Translations under genes and position numbers: made by a program | NCBI RefSeq assembly: GCF_006376685.1 | Contig: NZ_VEWL01000001.1 | Span: 845,450-909,449, forward strand | From: Ochrobactrum teleogrylli | GTDB lineage: Bacteria > Pseudomonadota > Alphaproteobacteria > Rhizobiales > Rhizobiaceae | Reading direction: 5' to 3' | DNA: 64,000 nt | The notes under the pieces: model-generated | Database searches by the model: none | The model's input: only the letters and a program-made list of their open reading frames with translations | Told to the model about the DNA's origin: nothing | Shown: positions 26,304 to 35,952 of the stretch, piece after piece | Numbering within the stretch: position 1 is the stretch's first letter | Layout: every line of letters starts with the position of its first letter

Positions 26304-26900
26304 ATGCAAACCAAAATGGAACATCCGGTCGATATGAAACGCCTTGAGGGCATCATTGAGTTCATTCAGGCAGCCGAACGCCTGAAAAGCACATTGCGTT
26401 CCGGCCATACTGCCGAGGGCCGCCCGGAAAGCACTGCCGAACACAGCTGGCGGCTCAGTCTGCTGGTCACGCTTTTCGACAAGGAACTTGGCGATTGCGA
26501 CCGGCTGCGCCTTCTGAAAATGTGCCTCGTACATGATCTGGGCGAAGCGATTTCCGGCGATGTTCCGGCCATTCACCAAAGCGCCGATGATGGCCGCGCC
26601 GAACGGGAAAAGGCTGATCTCATCGAGCTATGCGCGCCTTTACCCGATGATCTGCGGGCGGAAATTCTCGACCTTTGGACCGACTATAATCGCGGTGCCT
26701 CCCCGGAGGCGATCTTCGCCAAGGGGTTCGACAAGATCGAGACCATGCTGCAACACAATATCGGGCTGAACCCGCCCGATTTCGATTATGCGTTCAATCT
26801 TGGCTACGGCCTCAAGCAGACCGAGCGCCACCCGCTCCTGCGCCAGTTTCGCGCCGTGGTGGATGCGCAAACCGCGCGCAATGCGGAGCGGCAGAAGTGA
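26304..26900 (+). CDS. HD-domain phosphohydrolase (YfbR/HDDC2-like)
   Basis: A 198-residue HD-superfamily protein, probably a nucleotide phosphatase such as a 5'-deoxynucleotidase. The metal-binding set is visible: first His in ESTAEHSWRLSLL, the HD pair in LKMCLVHDLGEAISGDVP, and a later Asp in FDKIETMLQHN. Start 26,304 is supported by ggagga eight bases upstream. Divergent from the Wzz-like gene; its stop abuts that of the next, convergent gene. Confidence 0.85.
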   Translation: MQTKMEHPVDMKRLEGIIEFIQAAERLKSTLRSGHTAEGRPESTAEHSWRLSLLVTLFDKELGDCDRLRLLKMCLVHDLGEAISGDVPAIHQSADDGRAEREKADLIELCAPLPDDLRAEILDLWTDYNRGASPEAIFAKGFDKIETMLQHNIGLNPPDFDYAFNLGYGLKQTERHPLLRQFRAVVDAQTARNAERQK

Positions 26901-27503
26901 TCAGTTCAGCGTCGCGAAATGCCGCAGCGTGAAGATGATCTGATAGAGCAAGGCGAATGTGACGAATATCCCATGATAGCGGCGGCTATCCGTATACATG
27001 GCGATGATGCTGAACAGGATGAAGCAGACCGTCTGGATCGGATATTCGATCCCGTAGAGTTGATAGTGATTCACGCCTTTCAGCAATGTGTCGAGCACAT
27101 CCACCACATGGATCGACGCCAGAATGCCGAAGAACCATTTGCGCCGTGACATGAAATAATCGCGATAGCCGGTATATTCCTCCATGCTGTCGGGAAAGAG
27201 CAGCGTGCATTGCAGGAAATAAAGCCCGGCATAAAAGATCACGAAAAGATATTTTTCGAACGTCCATAGCGGAATGGTTCTGAGGCCGAACTCGAACCAC
27301 CAGAAATGCGCCACCGACAACAGCACGAAGGCGACCCAGGCCAGATGTACCGGATAGATTATCTGTTTGCCGGGATGCTGGATGAAGCGCGCAAAGCCGG
27401 TGAGCAGGCGCGATACGCACAGGCCCAGAATGATACCGATGATGATGCGAACGTGACCGAATGCCTCCGCTGGCGGAATACCTGTAGTCAAAGACGGATC
27501 CAT
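26901..27503 (-). CDS. Six-TM hypothetical membrane protein
   Basis: A 200-residue inner-membrane protein with about six hydrophobic helices (IIIGIILGLCVSRLLTGFA, LAWVAFVLLSVAHFWWFEF, YLFVIFYAGLYFLQCTLLF, and three more). Short hydrophilic loops carry charged residues (MSRRKWF). A ribosome binding site gagggg lies before the ATG at 27,503. No transporter motif or cofactor site is recognisable. Confidence 0.75.
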   Translation of the reverse strand: MDPSLTTGIPPAEAFGHVRIIIGIILGLCVSRLLTGFARFIQHPGKQIIYPVHLAWVAFVLLSVAHFWWFEFGLRTIPLWTFEKYLFVIFYAGLYFLQCTLLFPDSMEEYTGYRDYFMSRRKWFFGILASIHVVDVLDTLLKGVNHYQLYGIEYPIQTVCFILFSIIAMYTDSRRYHGIFVTFALLYQIIFTLRHFATLN

Positions 27504-27769
27504 TGGCCCCTCATTCCAACAGCAGCGCGGATAAGCAAATTATCCGCTCTTTCATGCAATTTCGTCGGGACATACTGGTCGATAATTTATGAGGCATCAA
27601 TAATTTACGGGCAATAAAGCTATAATTTCCGCAGTTTTATGTTTTGTCCGCGCGCAACGATCAAATTTGGCCGCGCCGCCTTGCAGATTGCAAAGGCGGA
27701 AGGCTATACCGGCTTTGATCAATCCTGGCGCAACGGCGCCGACACATTCAGACAGGCGGAACAATCAAT

Positions 27770-28585
27770 ATGCAGGATACGGTAATTCTCGTCGGTTGCG
27801 GCAATATGGGCTTTGCCATGCTCAAAGGCTGGCTCGACAATGGCATTCTGAAAGCTGGCGATGTTCACGTCGTCGAGCCGACGGATGCGCTGCGCGAACG
27901 TGCAGCTGGCGCTGGCGTTCACGCCTATGCCAGCGCGGATGCGCTGCCTGCTGACCTTAAGCCGCGCATGATCCTGGTTGCCGTCAAGCCGCAGGTGATG
28001 AACGCCGTCCTGCCTGCCTATAAGCGCTTTGCGCCTGCCGCCACCTTTGTCAGCGTTGCAGCTGGCATTCCGGTTGCGCTGTTTGAAAATCATCTGGGCA
28101 ACGACGCCGCCATCCTCCGCTGCATGCCCAACACGCCTGCCGCCATCGGCAAGGGCATGATGGTGACCTTCAAGAACGCCAATGTGACCGCCGACAACGA
28201 GGCGTTCGTCGCACGCCTGCTCGCAACGTCGGGCAAGGTCGCCAGCGTCGATGACGAAACGCTGATGGATGCCGTCACGGCGGTTTCGGGTTCAGGCCCG
28301 GCCTATGTGTTCCACTTCATCGAAGCCTTGACCGATGCTGGTGTTACGGCAGGTCTGCCACGCGAAACGGCGGCACTTCTTGCCATGCAGACCGTGATGG
28401 GTGCGGGCGCGCTTGCCGACGCCAGCACCGACACCCCGTCGCAACTGCGCGAGCAGGTGACGAGCCCGAACGGCACCACGGCGGCAGCGCTTGACGTGCT
28501 GATGGGCGGTGACCGTCTCAAAACGCTGGTTGCCGAGGCCGTTGAAGCAGCGCGCAAGCGTTCGGTGGAACTCGGCAAGGCCTAA
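27770..28585 (+). CDS. proC: Pyrroline-5-carboxylate reductase
   Basis: A 271-residue enzyme for the last step of proline synthesis. The N-terminal Rossmann motif is LVGCGNMGFAMLKGWL. The catalytic region has VSGSGPAYVFHFIEAL and ends with the family signature EQVTSPNGTTAAAL. Normal length. Its stop overlaps that of the convergent ABC transporter operon by 4 bp. Confidence 0.96.
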   Translation: MQDTVILVGCGNMGFAMLKGWLDNGILKAGDVHVVEPTDALRERAAGAGVHAYASADALPADLKPRMILVAVKPQVMNAVLPAYKRFAPAATFVSVAAGIPVALFENHLGNDAAILRCMPNTPAAIGKGMMVTFKNANVTADNEAFVARLLATSGKVASVDDETLMDAVTAVSGSGPAYVFHFIEALTDAGVTAGLPRETAALLAMQTVMGAGALADASTDTPSQLREQVTSPNGTTAAALDVLMGGDRLKTLVAEAVEAARKRSVELGKA

Positions 28586-29325
28586 TCACCAAGTCTCGGC
28601 ACCGCATCGATCAGCGCTCTGGTGACAGGCGCTTGCGGTGTCAGGATCAGCTCCCGCGTCGGGCGGTTTTCAACAATCCGCCCGCGCTCCATCACCGCAA
28701 TGCGATCCGCCACTTGTGCAGCAACCGCGAGATCATGGGTGATGAAGAGATAAGCCGTCTGCTCGGCCTTTTGTATCTCCCGCAACAAGTCGAGAATTGC
28801 GCCGCGCACGGTCACGTCGAGCGCGGAAACCGCTTCATCCAGCACGATCAGCGACGGGGATGTCGCAAGCGCACGGGCAATTGCCACCCGCTGCCGCTGG
28901 CCGCCGGAAATTTCATGCACACCGCGCCGAGCAAACGCTGGATCAAGCCCGACCGTTTGCAACAGGTCTGCGATATCGCGGTCGATGCCATGAATGCGCA
29001 GCGGTTCGTGCAGAAGATCGCCCACGCTGGCGCGAGGGTTGAAAGCCGATAGCGGGTCCTGAAACACCATCTGCATCCTTGCGCGACGCCTGCGCAGCGC
29101 CGCACCTTGCCATGCCAGCCAATCCTCACCCTCAAAGCGGATTGTCCCGCTCTTCAGCGGCTGCAAGCGCAGCAAGGCACGCGCGAGCGTAGACTTGCCG
29201 CTGCCCGACGGGCCGACCAGCGCCAGTGTCTCGCCCCTGTTGACCGCAAGGCCGACATGATCGAGCGCCAATGCAGCGCCATAGTGCACCACCAGCCCGT
29301 CCGCCTGCAACAAAGCCTCAGTCAT
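28582..29325 (-). CDS. Peptide/nickel-type ABC transporter ATPase 2 (DppF/OppF-like)
   Basis: A 247-residue ATPase, last gene of a five-gene operon. The start at 29,325 gives the family N terminus. Walker A GPSGSGKST, signature ISGGQRQRVAIARAL and Walker B LIVLDEA are intact, followed by the His switch FITHDLA. The short C terminus lacks the extended OppF tail. It overlaps the preceding ATPase gene by 8 bp. Confidence 0.92.
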   Translation of the reverse strand: MTEALLQADGLVVHYGAALALDHVGLAVNRGETLALVGPSGSGKSTLARALLRLQPLKSGTIRFEGEDWLAWQGAALRRRRARMQMVFQDPLSAFNPRASVGDLLHEPLRIHGIDRDIADLLQTVGLDPAFARRGVHEISGGQRQRVAIARALATSPSLIVLDEAVSALDVTVRGAILDLLREIQKAEQTAYLFITHDLAVAAQVADRIAVMERGRIVENRPTRELILTPQAPVTRALIDAVPRLGD

Positions 29326-30076
29326 GGGACGCCAACTCCAGTGCAGGCACGGCGGCAATCAGTGCGCGCGTATACTCCGTCTGCGGTGTGCCGATGATTG
29401 CGCGCACATCGCCGCTTTCCACCAGCGCGCCCCGGCGGAAGACCGCGATGCGATCCGCCAGCCCGGAAGCGAGTGCGATATCATGCGTGATGAAGATCAG
29501 CGTCATGCCGTCTTCACGCACCAGCTTGCGCAGCAGCGCCACGATTTCCCGTTGGACAATCGTATCGAGCGCGCTTGTCGGCTCGTCGGCGATCAGCACA
29601 CGCGGATTGGCGGCGATGGCGAGCGCTATCGCGATACGCTGTTTTTGCCCGCCAGAGAACTGATGCGGGTAGCGGTGAAAACTATCCTCCGCATCGGGGA
29701 TATGCACGCGCTCAAGCAGTGCGAGCGCCCGCATCCTCGCGGTGTGGTAATCCAGCTTTTCATGCGCGCGAATGGTTTCGACCAATTGCGCGCCGATGCT
29801 CATCAGCGGATCGAAGCTTGATGCCGGGTCCTGAAAGACAAAGCCGATATCGCGTCCCGGCTTCATCGGCCCATCGGCCCAGTCGCTCCGCCCTGATACT
29901 CGCGCATTGGCAGGCAGAAGGCCTGCAAGCGCCAGCGCCAGCGTGCTTTTTCCGGAGCCGCTTTCGCCGATAATGGCAAGCGTTTTGCCCGCCTCTATAT
30001 CGAGCTGAACGTTGCCCAGCGCCGTTTCGCGCCCATAGGTGACCGAGAGGTTAGCCAGTTTCACGAGCAGGCTCAT
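29318..30076 (-). CDS. Peptide/nickel-type ABC transporter ATPase 1 (DppD/OppD-like)
   Basis: A 252-residue ATPase. The start at 30,076 overlaps the stop of the upstream permease (ATGA). Walker A GESGSGKST, Q-loop FVFQDPASSFDP, signature FSGGQKQRIAIAL and Walker B VLIADEP are present. It should form a heterodimer with the next ATPase to power import. Confidence 0.92.
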   Translation of the reverse strand: MSLLVKLANLSVTYGRETALGNVQLDIEAGKTLAIIGESGSGKSTLALALAGLLPANARVSGRSDWADGPMKPGRDIGFVFQDPASSFDPLMSIGAQLVETIRAHEKLDYHTARMRALALLERVHIPDAEDSFHRYPHQFSGGQKQRIAIALAIAANPRVLIADEPTSALDTIVQREIVALLRKLVREDGMTLIFITHDIALASGLADRIAVFRRGALVESGDVRAIIGTPQTEYTRALIAAVPALELASHD

Positions 30077-30903
30077 GATTGCACCTCGCGCCGTGCCGCG
30101 GCGGCAGTCACGCCCTCGCCCGCCAGATAGACGCCAACGACGGTCAACGCCAGTGCCAGTCCCGGCACAATGGAAAGCCACGGCGCGGAGCGCAGAACCG
30201 TGCGGCCTTCCGCAATCATGCCGCCCCATGTGACACGGTTCGGATCGCCAAGGCCGAGAAAGGACAGTGCGGCCTCGATCAATATGGCCGAAGCGACGAT
30301 CACCGGCACCAGCGCCAGAACCGGCGGCAGGGCGTTGGGCAATATCTGGCGAAAGGCGATCTCCAGCGGATGCATGCCTATGACCCGCGCCGAGGCCACA
30401 TAGTCGCGCTCGCGGATGGACAGCACCTGCCCGCGCGTCAGCCGTGCAGCCTGCGTCCAGCTTGAGAGTACGATTGCGGCGACCAGAACCGGCAATGACG
30501 GCCCGGCAAGACTAACCAGCGCCAGCGCCAGCAAAAAGCCCGGCACAGTCTGGAACGCCTCTGTAACCCGCATCAGGACTTCATCGACGATCCCGCCTGC
30601 AAAACCCGCCAGCACGCCGACCGTGCTGCCGACGAGGATGGAGGCCACAGCCGCCGCAAGCCCGACAATCAGTGAGGTGCGCCCGCCATGGAAAAGTTCC
30701 GCCAGCACATCGCGCCCAAGCCGGTCCGTGCCAAGCGGAAAGGCGCTGTTTTCGAACGGTGCCAGCAAGGGAGACGCGACAATCCGCAGCGGATCACCAG
30801 GAAAGAGCAGCGGCGCGAAAAGTGCTGCTGCGACGAGGATCGTCAGGATGAGCGAACCTGCCAGACCCTCGCCCGTCTTGAGACTGCGCAGAAAAACCGT
30901 CAT
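30073..30903 (-). CDS. Peptide/nickel-type ABC transporter permease (DppC-like)
   Basis: A 276-residue inner-membrane permease. The start at 30,903 overlaps the preceding permease stop (ATGA). It has the DppC N-terminal helix (LILTILVAAALFAPLL), the motif LGTDRLGRDVLAELFHGGR, and the EAA-loop segment GMHPLEIAFRQILPN. Longer frames upstream are in the other permease gene. Confidence 0.92.
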   Translation of the reverse strand: MTVFLRSLKTGEGLAGSLILTILVAAALFAPLLFPGDPLRIVASPLLAPFENSAFPLGTDRLGRDVLAELFHGGRTSLIVGLAAAVASILVGSTVGVLAGFAGGIVDEVLMRVTEAFQTVPGFLLALALVSLAGPSLPVLVAAIVLSSWTQAARLTRGQVLSIRERDYVASARVIGMHPLEIAFRQILPNALPPVLALVPVIVASAILIEAALSFLGLGDPNRVTWGGMIAEGRTVLRSAPWLSIVPGLALALTVVGVYLAGEGVTAAAARREVQS

Positions 30904-31910
30904 GCGCTGGCCTTTCCTGTCGGCCTTTGGGCAATACGCGGATCGAGCCAGACATAGAGAAGATCGACAAGCAAATTGACCATGATCACCATGATCGCGC
31001 TTGTGAGAATGACGCCCAGAAGCAAGGGCGTATCGCGGCTTGCAACGGCCTCCTGCGCCAGTCGTCCGAGACCGGGAACCGCAAAGACGCTTTCGATCAC
31101 CACGCTGCCGCCCAACATGCTGGCCGCTTGCAATCCGAGCAGGGTGACGAGCGGCAACAGCGCATTGCGCGCCACATGGCGCAACACGATGCGCGGTTGT
31201 GAAATGCCACGCGCCCGCAAGGCGCGCACAAAATCCATCCGCCATATGTCGGCCATCGCGGCGCGCATGACCCGCAGATAAAGCGCCAGATAAATCAGCG
31301 CCAGCGACATGACCGGCAGCACCAGATGGCGCGCTATGTCGCCTGCCCGCGCCAGTCCTTGCTTGCCGGATGCAATGGTTTCGATGCCACTCGACGGTAA
31401 CCAGCGCAGCCGGATCGAAAACAGGATGACCAGCACCAGCGCCAGCCAGAAACCCGGAATGGCGTAGAGCACCAGAGAGGTAACCGACAGAAACCGGTCG
31501 CGCAAACTACCCGGCCTTGATCCGGCGACAAGCCCAAGCAGTGTACCGATGGCAAAGGACAGCGCCGTCGCCGCACCCATGAGCAGCAGCGTATTGGGCA
31601 GCCGTTCCAGAATGACGCCAAGGATAGGGCGGTTGAAACTGACCGACCAGCCAAGATTGCCCTGCAAGAGAGAGGCAATATAGGCGGCAAGCCGGTGCCA
31701 GACCGACTGGTCCAGCCCCCAGCGGGCACGCATTTCCGCAATCTGTGCCGCATCACCGCCGAAGCTGACGGCATAGGCGTCCACCGCATCGCCCGGCGCC
31801 AGTTCCAGCATCAGAAAACAGCCGACAACGACAATCAGCAGCACAAGGATGCTGCCGATCAGACGTTTCCGGAGAAGGGTTAGAATCTGCGCCACGTCGC
31901 GACGATACAA
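30900..31910 (-). CDS. Peptide/nickel-type ABC transporter permease (DppB-like)
   Basis: About 336 residues. TM1 is IGSILVLLIVVVGCFLMLELAPGD, followed by the DppB pattern (LGWSVSFNRPILGVILERLPNT) and the EAA-loop ARGISQPRIVLRHVARNAL. No ATG is available near the 5' end: the frame opens with TTG at 31,910 and a GTG lies five codons later, so the start is uncertain. It begins 23 bp after the binding-protein gene. Confidence 0.9.
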   Translation of the reverse strand: MYRRDVAQILTLLRKRLIGSILVLLIVVVGCFLMLELAPGDAVDAYAVSFGGDAAQIAEMRARWGLDQSVWHRLAAYIASLLQGNLGWSVSFNRPILGVILERLPNTLLLMGAATALSFAIGTLLGLVAGSRPGSLRDRFLSVTSLVLYAIPGFWLALVLVILFSIRLRWLPSSGIETIASGKQGLARAGDIARHLVLPVMSLALIYLALYLRVMRAAMADIWRMDFVRALRARGISQPRIVLRHVARNALLPLVTLLGLQAASMLGGSVVIESVFAVPGLGRLAQEAVASRDTPLLLGVILTSAIMVIMVNLLVDLLYVWLDPRIAQRPTGKASA

Positions 31911-31933
31911 TCAACGCGAAGCTTCGTCACTGT

Positions 31934-33550
31934 CTATCGCGGCTCAACCCAGGTATCGGCCCAGTTGGAAACCGCCCAGCGTGGATTGTTGGAAACATTC
32001 TTCACCCGCTCACTAGCAACCGTGATGAAACCCCATTCGGCAACATTGATCAGCGGCAGGTCCGCTTCCACTTTTTGCTGGAACTCGTGATAAAGCGCCG
32101 TGCGTTTCGTCTCATCGATCTCGCGTGCCGCGGCGGCGATCAGGGCGTCCAGTTCGGCATTGGTATAGCCGCCCTGATTGGAGAACGGCACACCCGCCGG
32201 AATGCCGCTTTCCACCAAAATGGTGGTGGAGATGGCCGGATCGCCGCGATAGACGGTCGGCGCAATGGCAAGGTCAAAATCGTGGTCGGTATAGACCGCC
32301 TTTTGATGCGCCGCCGCGTCATTGTTGACGATGCGCGCATCGATACCAATCGCAGCCAGAGCCTGCCGGAGATAATCGCCGAACTGTCTGGTCTCGTTGA
32401 AATAGGGCGCGGGCAGAAGCTTCAGCGCAAAGCGCGTTCCGCCCGCGCCCCGCTTGTAACCCGCCTCGTCCAGAAGCGCATTCGCCTTGGCCACATCGAA
32501 CGGATAGGACGGCACATCACCCGTATAGAACTGGCTGTCATAGCGCGGCACGGGGCCGGTCGAGTTTTTGGCGTAGCCAAGGAAGATGGTCTTGACCACG
32601 AAATCGCGGTCGATCGCATGGGCAATCGCCTGACGAACCTTCAGGTCCGCCAGTTCCTTGCGACGATGATTGATTTCCACGACAAGCTGATAAGTCAGCG
32701 CCTCATAGCCCTTGGAGATAACCGTCAGCCCCGGCACTTTCGAAATGCGGTCGAGGTCGGCCAGCGGCACGGCGGAGAAAGCCGCCAGATCAATCTCTTC
32801 CGCTTCAAGCGCTCCGGCTGCGGCAGCCCGGTCCGGCAGAACACGATAGATGATCTCATCGAGATGAGGTTCACCCTCGCCCCAATAGGCGTCGTTCCGG
32901 ACCAGTCGATAATATTCGCCGGTCTTGTGCTCGGCATATTTGAACGGTCCGGTGCCAATGAGCTTTTCATTGGCCGGATTGGCCGCAATATCGGTGCCCG
33001 CGAAAACATGTTTCGGCAGAACCGCGGTCAGCGCTGGCAGAGCGTTGCGCACGAGCTGAAACGGCGTCGGCTCCGAGAAATGAAAGACGGCGGTATGATC
33101 GTCCGGTGTTTCCACCTTATCCAGCGCCTTGAACACGACGCGGCCAAGATTTTGCAGCGGCTTCCAGACTTCCAGTGCGGAGAAGGCCACGTCCGCCGCC
33201 GTAAACGGCGTGCCGTCATGCCACGTGACGCCTTCACGCAGGCGGAACGTCACAGTCAGCCCGTCAGCCGAGCCTTCCCAGGCCGTGGCCAGACGCGGGC
33301 TCAAGCCGTTTTCGCCGTCGAAAGAGGCTTCGGCCAAGGGCTCGACGATCTTGCTTGCAACGAAAAACACGCCATTGGAGGCGACGATAGCCGGGTTGAG
33401 ATTACGCGGTTCGGAATCCGCCGCCACGACAAGTCGTCCGCCCTTTTCTGCACTGTCCTGCGCCCGCGCCCATTTCGGCCACGCCACCGATGCGGCCAGA
33501 AAGGTCGAGCCGACCAGAAAACCTCTTCGCGACGCAATGAACCGAGACAT
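31934..33550 (-). CDS. Periplasmic solute-binding protein of the peptide-type ABC importer
   Basis: A 538-residue family 5 binding protein, first gene of the operon. The N terminus has a Tat-type signal (SRRGFLVGSTFLAASVAWP with the RR motif). The family core GLSPRLATAWEGSADGLTVTF and REGVTWHDGTPFTAADV is clear, as is the C-terminal INVAEWGF. Use of the Tat path suggests folding before export. Ligand could be a peptide, opine or another amine; no catabolic gene is adjacent to tell. Confidence 0.93.
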   Translation of the reverse strand: MSRFIASRRGFLVGSTFLAASVAWPKWARAQDSAEKGGRLVVAADSEPRNLNPAIVASNGVFFVASKIVEPLAEASFDGENGLSPRLATAWEGSADGLTVTFRLREGVTWHDGTPFTAADVAFSALEVWKPLQNLGRVVFKALDKVETPDDHTAVFHFSEPTPFQLVRNALPALTAVLPKHVFAGTDIAANPANEKLIGTGPFKYAEHKTGEYYRLVRNDAYWGEGEPHLDEIIYRVLPDRAAAAGALEAEEIDLAAFSAVPLADLDRISKVPGLTVISKGYEALTYQLVVEINHRRKELADLKVRQAIAHAIDRDFVVKTIFLGYAKNSTGPVPRYDSQFYTGDVPSYPFDVAKANALLDEAGYKRGAGGTRFALKLLPAPYFNETRQFGDYLRQALAAIGIDARIVNNDAAAHQKAVYTDHDFDLAIAPTVYRGDPAISTTILVESGIPAGVPFSNQGGYTNAELDALIAAAAREIDETKRTALYHEFQQKVEADLPLINVAEWGFITVASERVKNVSNNPRWAVSNWADTWVEPR

Positions 33551-33984
33551 AACCCCACCTGCCCTGCATTTTTATTCCCATCGGCTTATTTCTATCGCAG
33601 CCACGGCCGAATGACAGGGTCAAAACCTGTCACCACGACAATAAATATTGAAAATCATTTCCTTTTTGGGAAATTTTGACCAACAGATAAACGTAGTATA
33701 ATCCAATAATATGCTCACTGATTGTTCAGTATTTTGCAGAATACTGCTGAATTAATTTTTTACAAAATTGCCATCTTAAGAAATTCTCCCCTTGCCAAAG
33801 GGGCGCCTTTGCATAGATCATGGTTAATTATGTGTTGTCGTATTTCGTGAAGAGAGAACCGAATATGGCCAGCACATGACCACAGGAGTTTACCCCCGCT
33901 CCTGTTTCGCCCACTTGCAGGCCCGATAGATAAATCCGGCTGCAAGTTTTGAAGCTGAACCACATTGGAAGAGAGGAAACAGAA
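33551..33984. other. 434 bp intergenic region
   Basis: AT-rich. It should hold the promoter of the ABC operon (minus strand) and of the small gene at 33,985. A minus-strand frame at 33,760-34,020 overlaps that gene's start and shows no family features. Confidence 0.5.
33676..33702 (+). promoter_or_regulatory. Candidate sigma-70 promoter
   Basis: ttgacc, 15 bp spacer, tataat. The hexamers are good but the spacer is shorter than the usual 16-18 bp. It points toward the small gene at 33,985, about 280 bp away. Confidence 0.35.
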
Positions 33985-34329
33985 ATGTCTAGTTTGCTGC
34001 CCCCGCTTCATGACGGTCACGCACCGATCTATCTACATCACGCATTTCAAGATGCGGTCGATGCTTATGAAGATTGGACACTGGAAACGGCAGAGCCGGT
34101 TGTTCAGGTCAATGGCAAGATTACACGTATCAGCGTTGTCTTCCGTCGCCTGTGGAACTGCACCGACATGGTGCCGCGCCACACGCTGGAAGCATTGAAG
34201 GATATCGTTCCGTCGACACTGGTTCATGCGGAACGCTGGAAAGAAAACGCAACTTTCTCAGAAGCCGCCCATGTGATGCGCGCGGCTTTGGAACGACGCA
34301 AGGCGCGACGGCTTCCGGTCGTGTGCTGA
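33985..34329 (+). CDS. Hypothetical protein of 114 residues
   Basis: ATG at 33,985 with agaggaaa upstream. A soluble alpha/beta protein without signal peptide: VNGKITRISVVFRRLWNCTDMV in the middle and a basic C-terminal helix (MRAALERRKARRLP). It ends before a strong terminator, so it is a free-standing transcription unit. No family recognised. Confidence 0.65.
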   Translation: MSSLLPPLHDGHAPIYLHHAFQDAVDAYEDWTLETAEPVVQVNGKITRISVVFRRLWNCTDMVPRHTLEALKDIVPSTLVHAERWKENATFSEAAHVMRAALERRKARRLPVVC

Positions 34330-34347
34330 TAGCGTGAAACCGGACAG

Positions 34348-34376
34348 GCGGGCGGGTTTTCCCCGCCCGCTTTTTT
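34348..34376 (+). terminator. Rho-independent terminator
   Basis: Stem gcgggcggg / cccgcccgc and a run of six T, 18 bp after the hypothetical gene. Confidence 0.9.
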
Positions 34377-34404
34377 GTGCATGACAGGTCGGCCGCCGCT
34401 TTTC

Positions 34405-34425
34405 ACTTTTGCTGGAAATGCTTTA
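34405..34425. repeat. Bru-RS-like repeat, end fragment
   Basis: cacttttgctggaaatgct matches only the right end of the ~100 bp repeat family, suggesting a decayed copy between the terminator and metQ. Confidence 0.6.
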
Positions 34426-34486
34426 TGAACCGGACCTGATGAAATCATCCTCCCCAGGTCGCATACCAATTATCTCAGGAGTTCCG

Positions 34487-35266
34487 ATGCGTAAGCTGCT
34501 AACCGCCGCCCTTATTCTCGCCGTCTGCACAGCCGGATCGGCGATGGCAAAAACCATACGCGTCGGCGTCACGCCCGGCCCGCATGCCCAGATCATGGAA
34601 AAGGTGAAGGAAGTCGCTGCCGCCAAGGGTCTGGAAATCGATATTCAGGAATTTTCCGATTACGTCATTCCAAATATGGCGCTGGCCGATGGCGCGCTGG
34701 AAGCCAATTCATTCCAGCACCAGCCCTATCTCGACAATCAGGTTGCCGACCGCAAATTCGATATTGTCAGCGTGGCACAGTCCGTCAACTTCCCGATGGG
34801 CATGTATTCGAAGAAGCTGAAGAACATCTCCGAACTTGCCGATGGCGCGACGGTGGCGATCCCCAACGACCCGACCAATGGCGCGCGTGCGCTTCTGGTG
34901 CTGGCCGATAACAGTCTCATCAAGATCGATCCGGCCAAGGGCTTACGCGCCAGCGTCATCGACGTGACCGAAAACCCCAAGAACCTGAAATTCGTCGAGC
35001 TTGATGCCGCACAGCTGCCGCGCTCGCTGGAAGATGTCGAGGCGGCTGTCATCAACACGAATTATGCCATGGAGGCCGGTCTTAACCCGGCCAAGGACCC
35101 GCTGATCCGCGAAGGCGAAAAGGCGCCCTACTTCAACGTCATTGCCGTGCGCACCGCCGACAAGGACGCCGACTGGGTCAAGGAACTGATCACCTCCTAT
35201 CACAGCCCGGAAGTGAAGACCTTCATCGAAGAAACCTTCAAGGGTTCGGTTCAGCCTGCCTGGTAA
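34487..35266 (+). CDS. metQ: Methionine-type ABC transporter binding protein (MetQ/NlpA)
   Basis: A 259-residue periplasmic or lipid-linked binding protein. The start at 34,487 follows caggag and yields the signal peptide MRKLLTAALILAVCTAGSAMA. Whether Cys14 is a lipobox residue is doubtful, since the context (LAVCTAG) is not ideal and an AMA cleavage site follows. The MetQ core is present: IRVGVTPGPHAQIMEKV, SDYVIPNMALADGALEANSFQH, AVAIPNDPTNGARAL-type block, and INTNYAMEAGLNP. The cognate metN and metI genes are not adjacent, so this is an orphan binding protein here. Confidence 0.92.
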   Translation: MRKLLTAALILAVCTAGSAMAKTIRVGVTPGPHAQIMEKVKEVAAAKGLEIDIQEFSDYVIPNMALADGALEANSFQHQPYLDNQVADRKFDIVSVAQSVNFPMGMYSKKLKNISELADGATVAIPNDPTNGARALLVLADNSLIKIDPAKGLRASVIDVTENPKNLKFVELDAAQLPRSLEDVEAAVINTNYAMEAGLNPAKDPLIREGEKAPYFNVIAVRTADKDADWVKELITSYHSPEVKTFIEETFKGSVQPAW

Positions 35267-35287
35267 GCCTATCCCGCAAAAAGAAAG

Positions 35288-35322
35288 CGCCGGTCCGATT
35301 GTTTCGGACCGGCGTTTTTTTT
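35288..35322 (+). terminator. Terminator of metQ
   Basis: Stem cgccggtccga / tcggaccggcg with a short loop and a run of eight T. Confidence 0.92.
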
Positions 35323-35338
35323 GCGTGACGGAAACTAT

Positions 35339-35749
35339 TCAGAGCTTGCGGAAACGCACCCGTGCGCTGCGCTCGATGGCGGCAACCGTCAGCTCGTCCA
35401 GTGTCCAGCGGTCGCGCAACATCTGCAGGAATTCCAGCTCTTCCTGCTCGACATGGAGATCGGCGGCGGCCACTTCGACCGCCAGCGCATAGGCCGTGTC
35501 ATAAAGCTTTTCAGGCAGCGCTTCATGCGCAAGGTCGAGGATCTTTTCCAGACCGTCCTCATAGGCCAGCAGAGCGTAGCATTCATTGGCAAGACGCGGC
35601 AGTTCCGCCGTATCGAAGCCACGGAATACCGGAAGGCGTGTCACCACATTGCCGATGGACTCCAGTTCCGCGTCGGTCATCGTCGTGTCGGCAGCCGACG
35701 TCGTGATCATGATGTAGACGAGTGCATCCTGCGGCGAGATTTTCTTCAT
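35339..35749 (-). CDS. TerB-family (tellurite resistance-like) protein
   Basis: A 136-residue, all-helical protein. The start at 35,749 is supported by aggag. It shows the TerB pattern: an N-terminal [28 protein letters not shown] with acidic metal-binding residues, and [20 protein letters not shown] repeating the acidic motif. Such proteins are common and usually not linked to tellurite; here it lies alone between metQ and lysK. Confidence 0.82.
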   Translation of the reverse strand: MKKISPQDALVYIMITTSAADTTMTDAELESIGNVVTRLPVFRGFDTAELPRLANECYALLAYEDGLEKILDLAHEALPEKLYDTAYALAVEVAAADLHVEQEELEFLQMLRDRWTLDELTVAAIERSARVRFRKL

Positions 35750-35952
35750 CGGGTACTCCTCAGCGATACCATGATCGGAATCAGCTTTTCCGGTTACAAT
35801 TTGCCGGAAAGTTAGGAAGCCTCCCGCGGTTAGGCAAGGAAATTCCGCACCAGCCGTTGACGGCACGGGGTTGTCGCGCCATAGAGCATAAGCACGGATA
35901 CGTGCACCGTTTTTCAAGAATAACGCCCTTCACAGGATATCAGGACAAAACC

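Noticed and set aside
32075..33679. Plus-strand open frame of 534 codons
   Set aside because: Antisense to the peptide-binding protein gene, whose motifs and operon context are unambiguous.
34381..34486. Possible SAM riboswitch before metQ
   Set aside because: The leader is short and lacks the conserved SAM-II or other SAM riboswitch core I could recognise; only a weak acctg/caggt pairing is seen.
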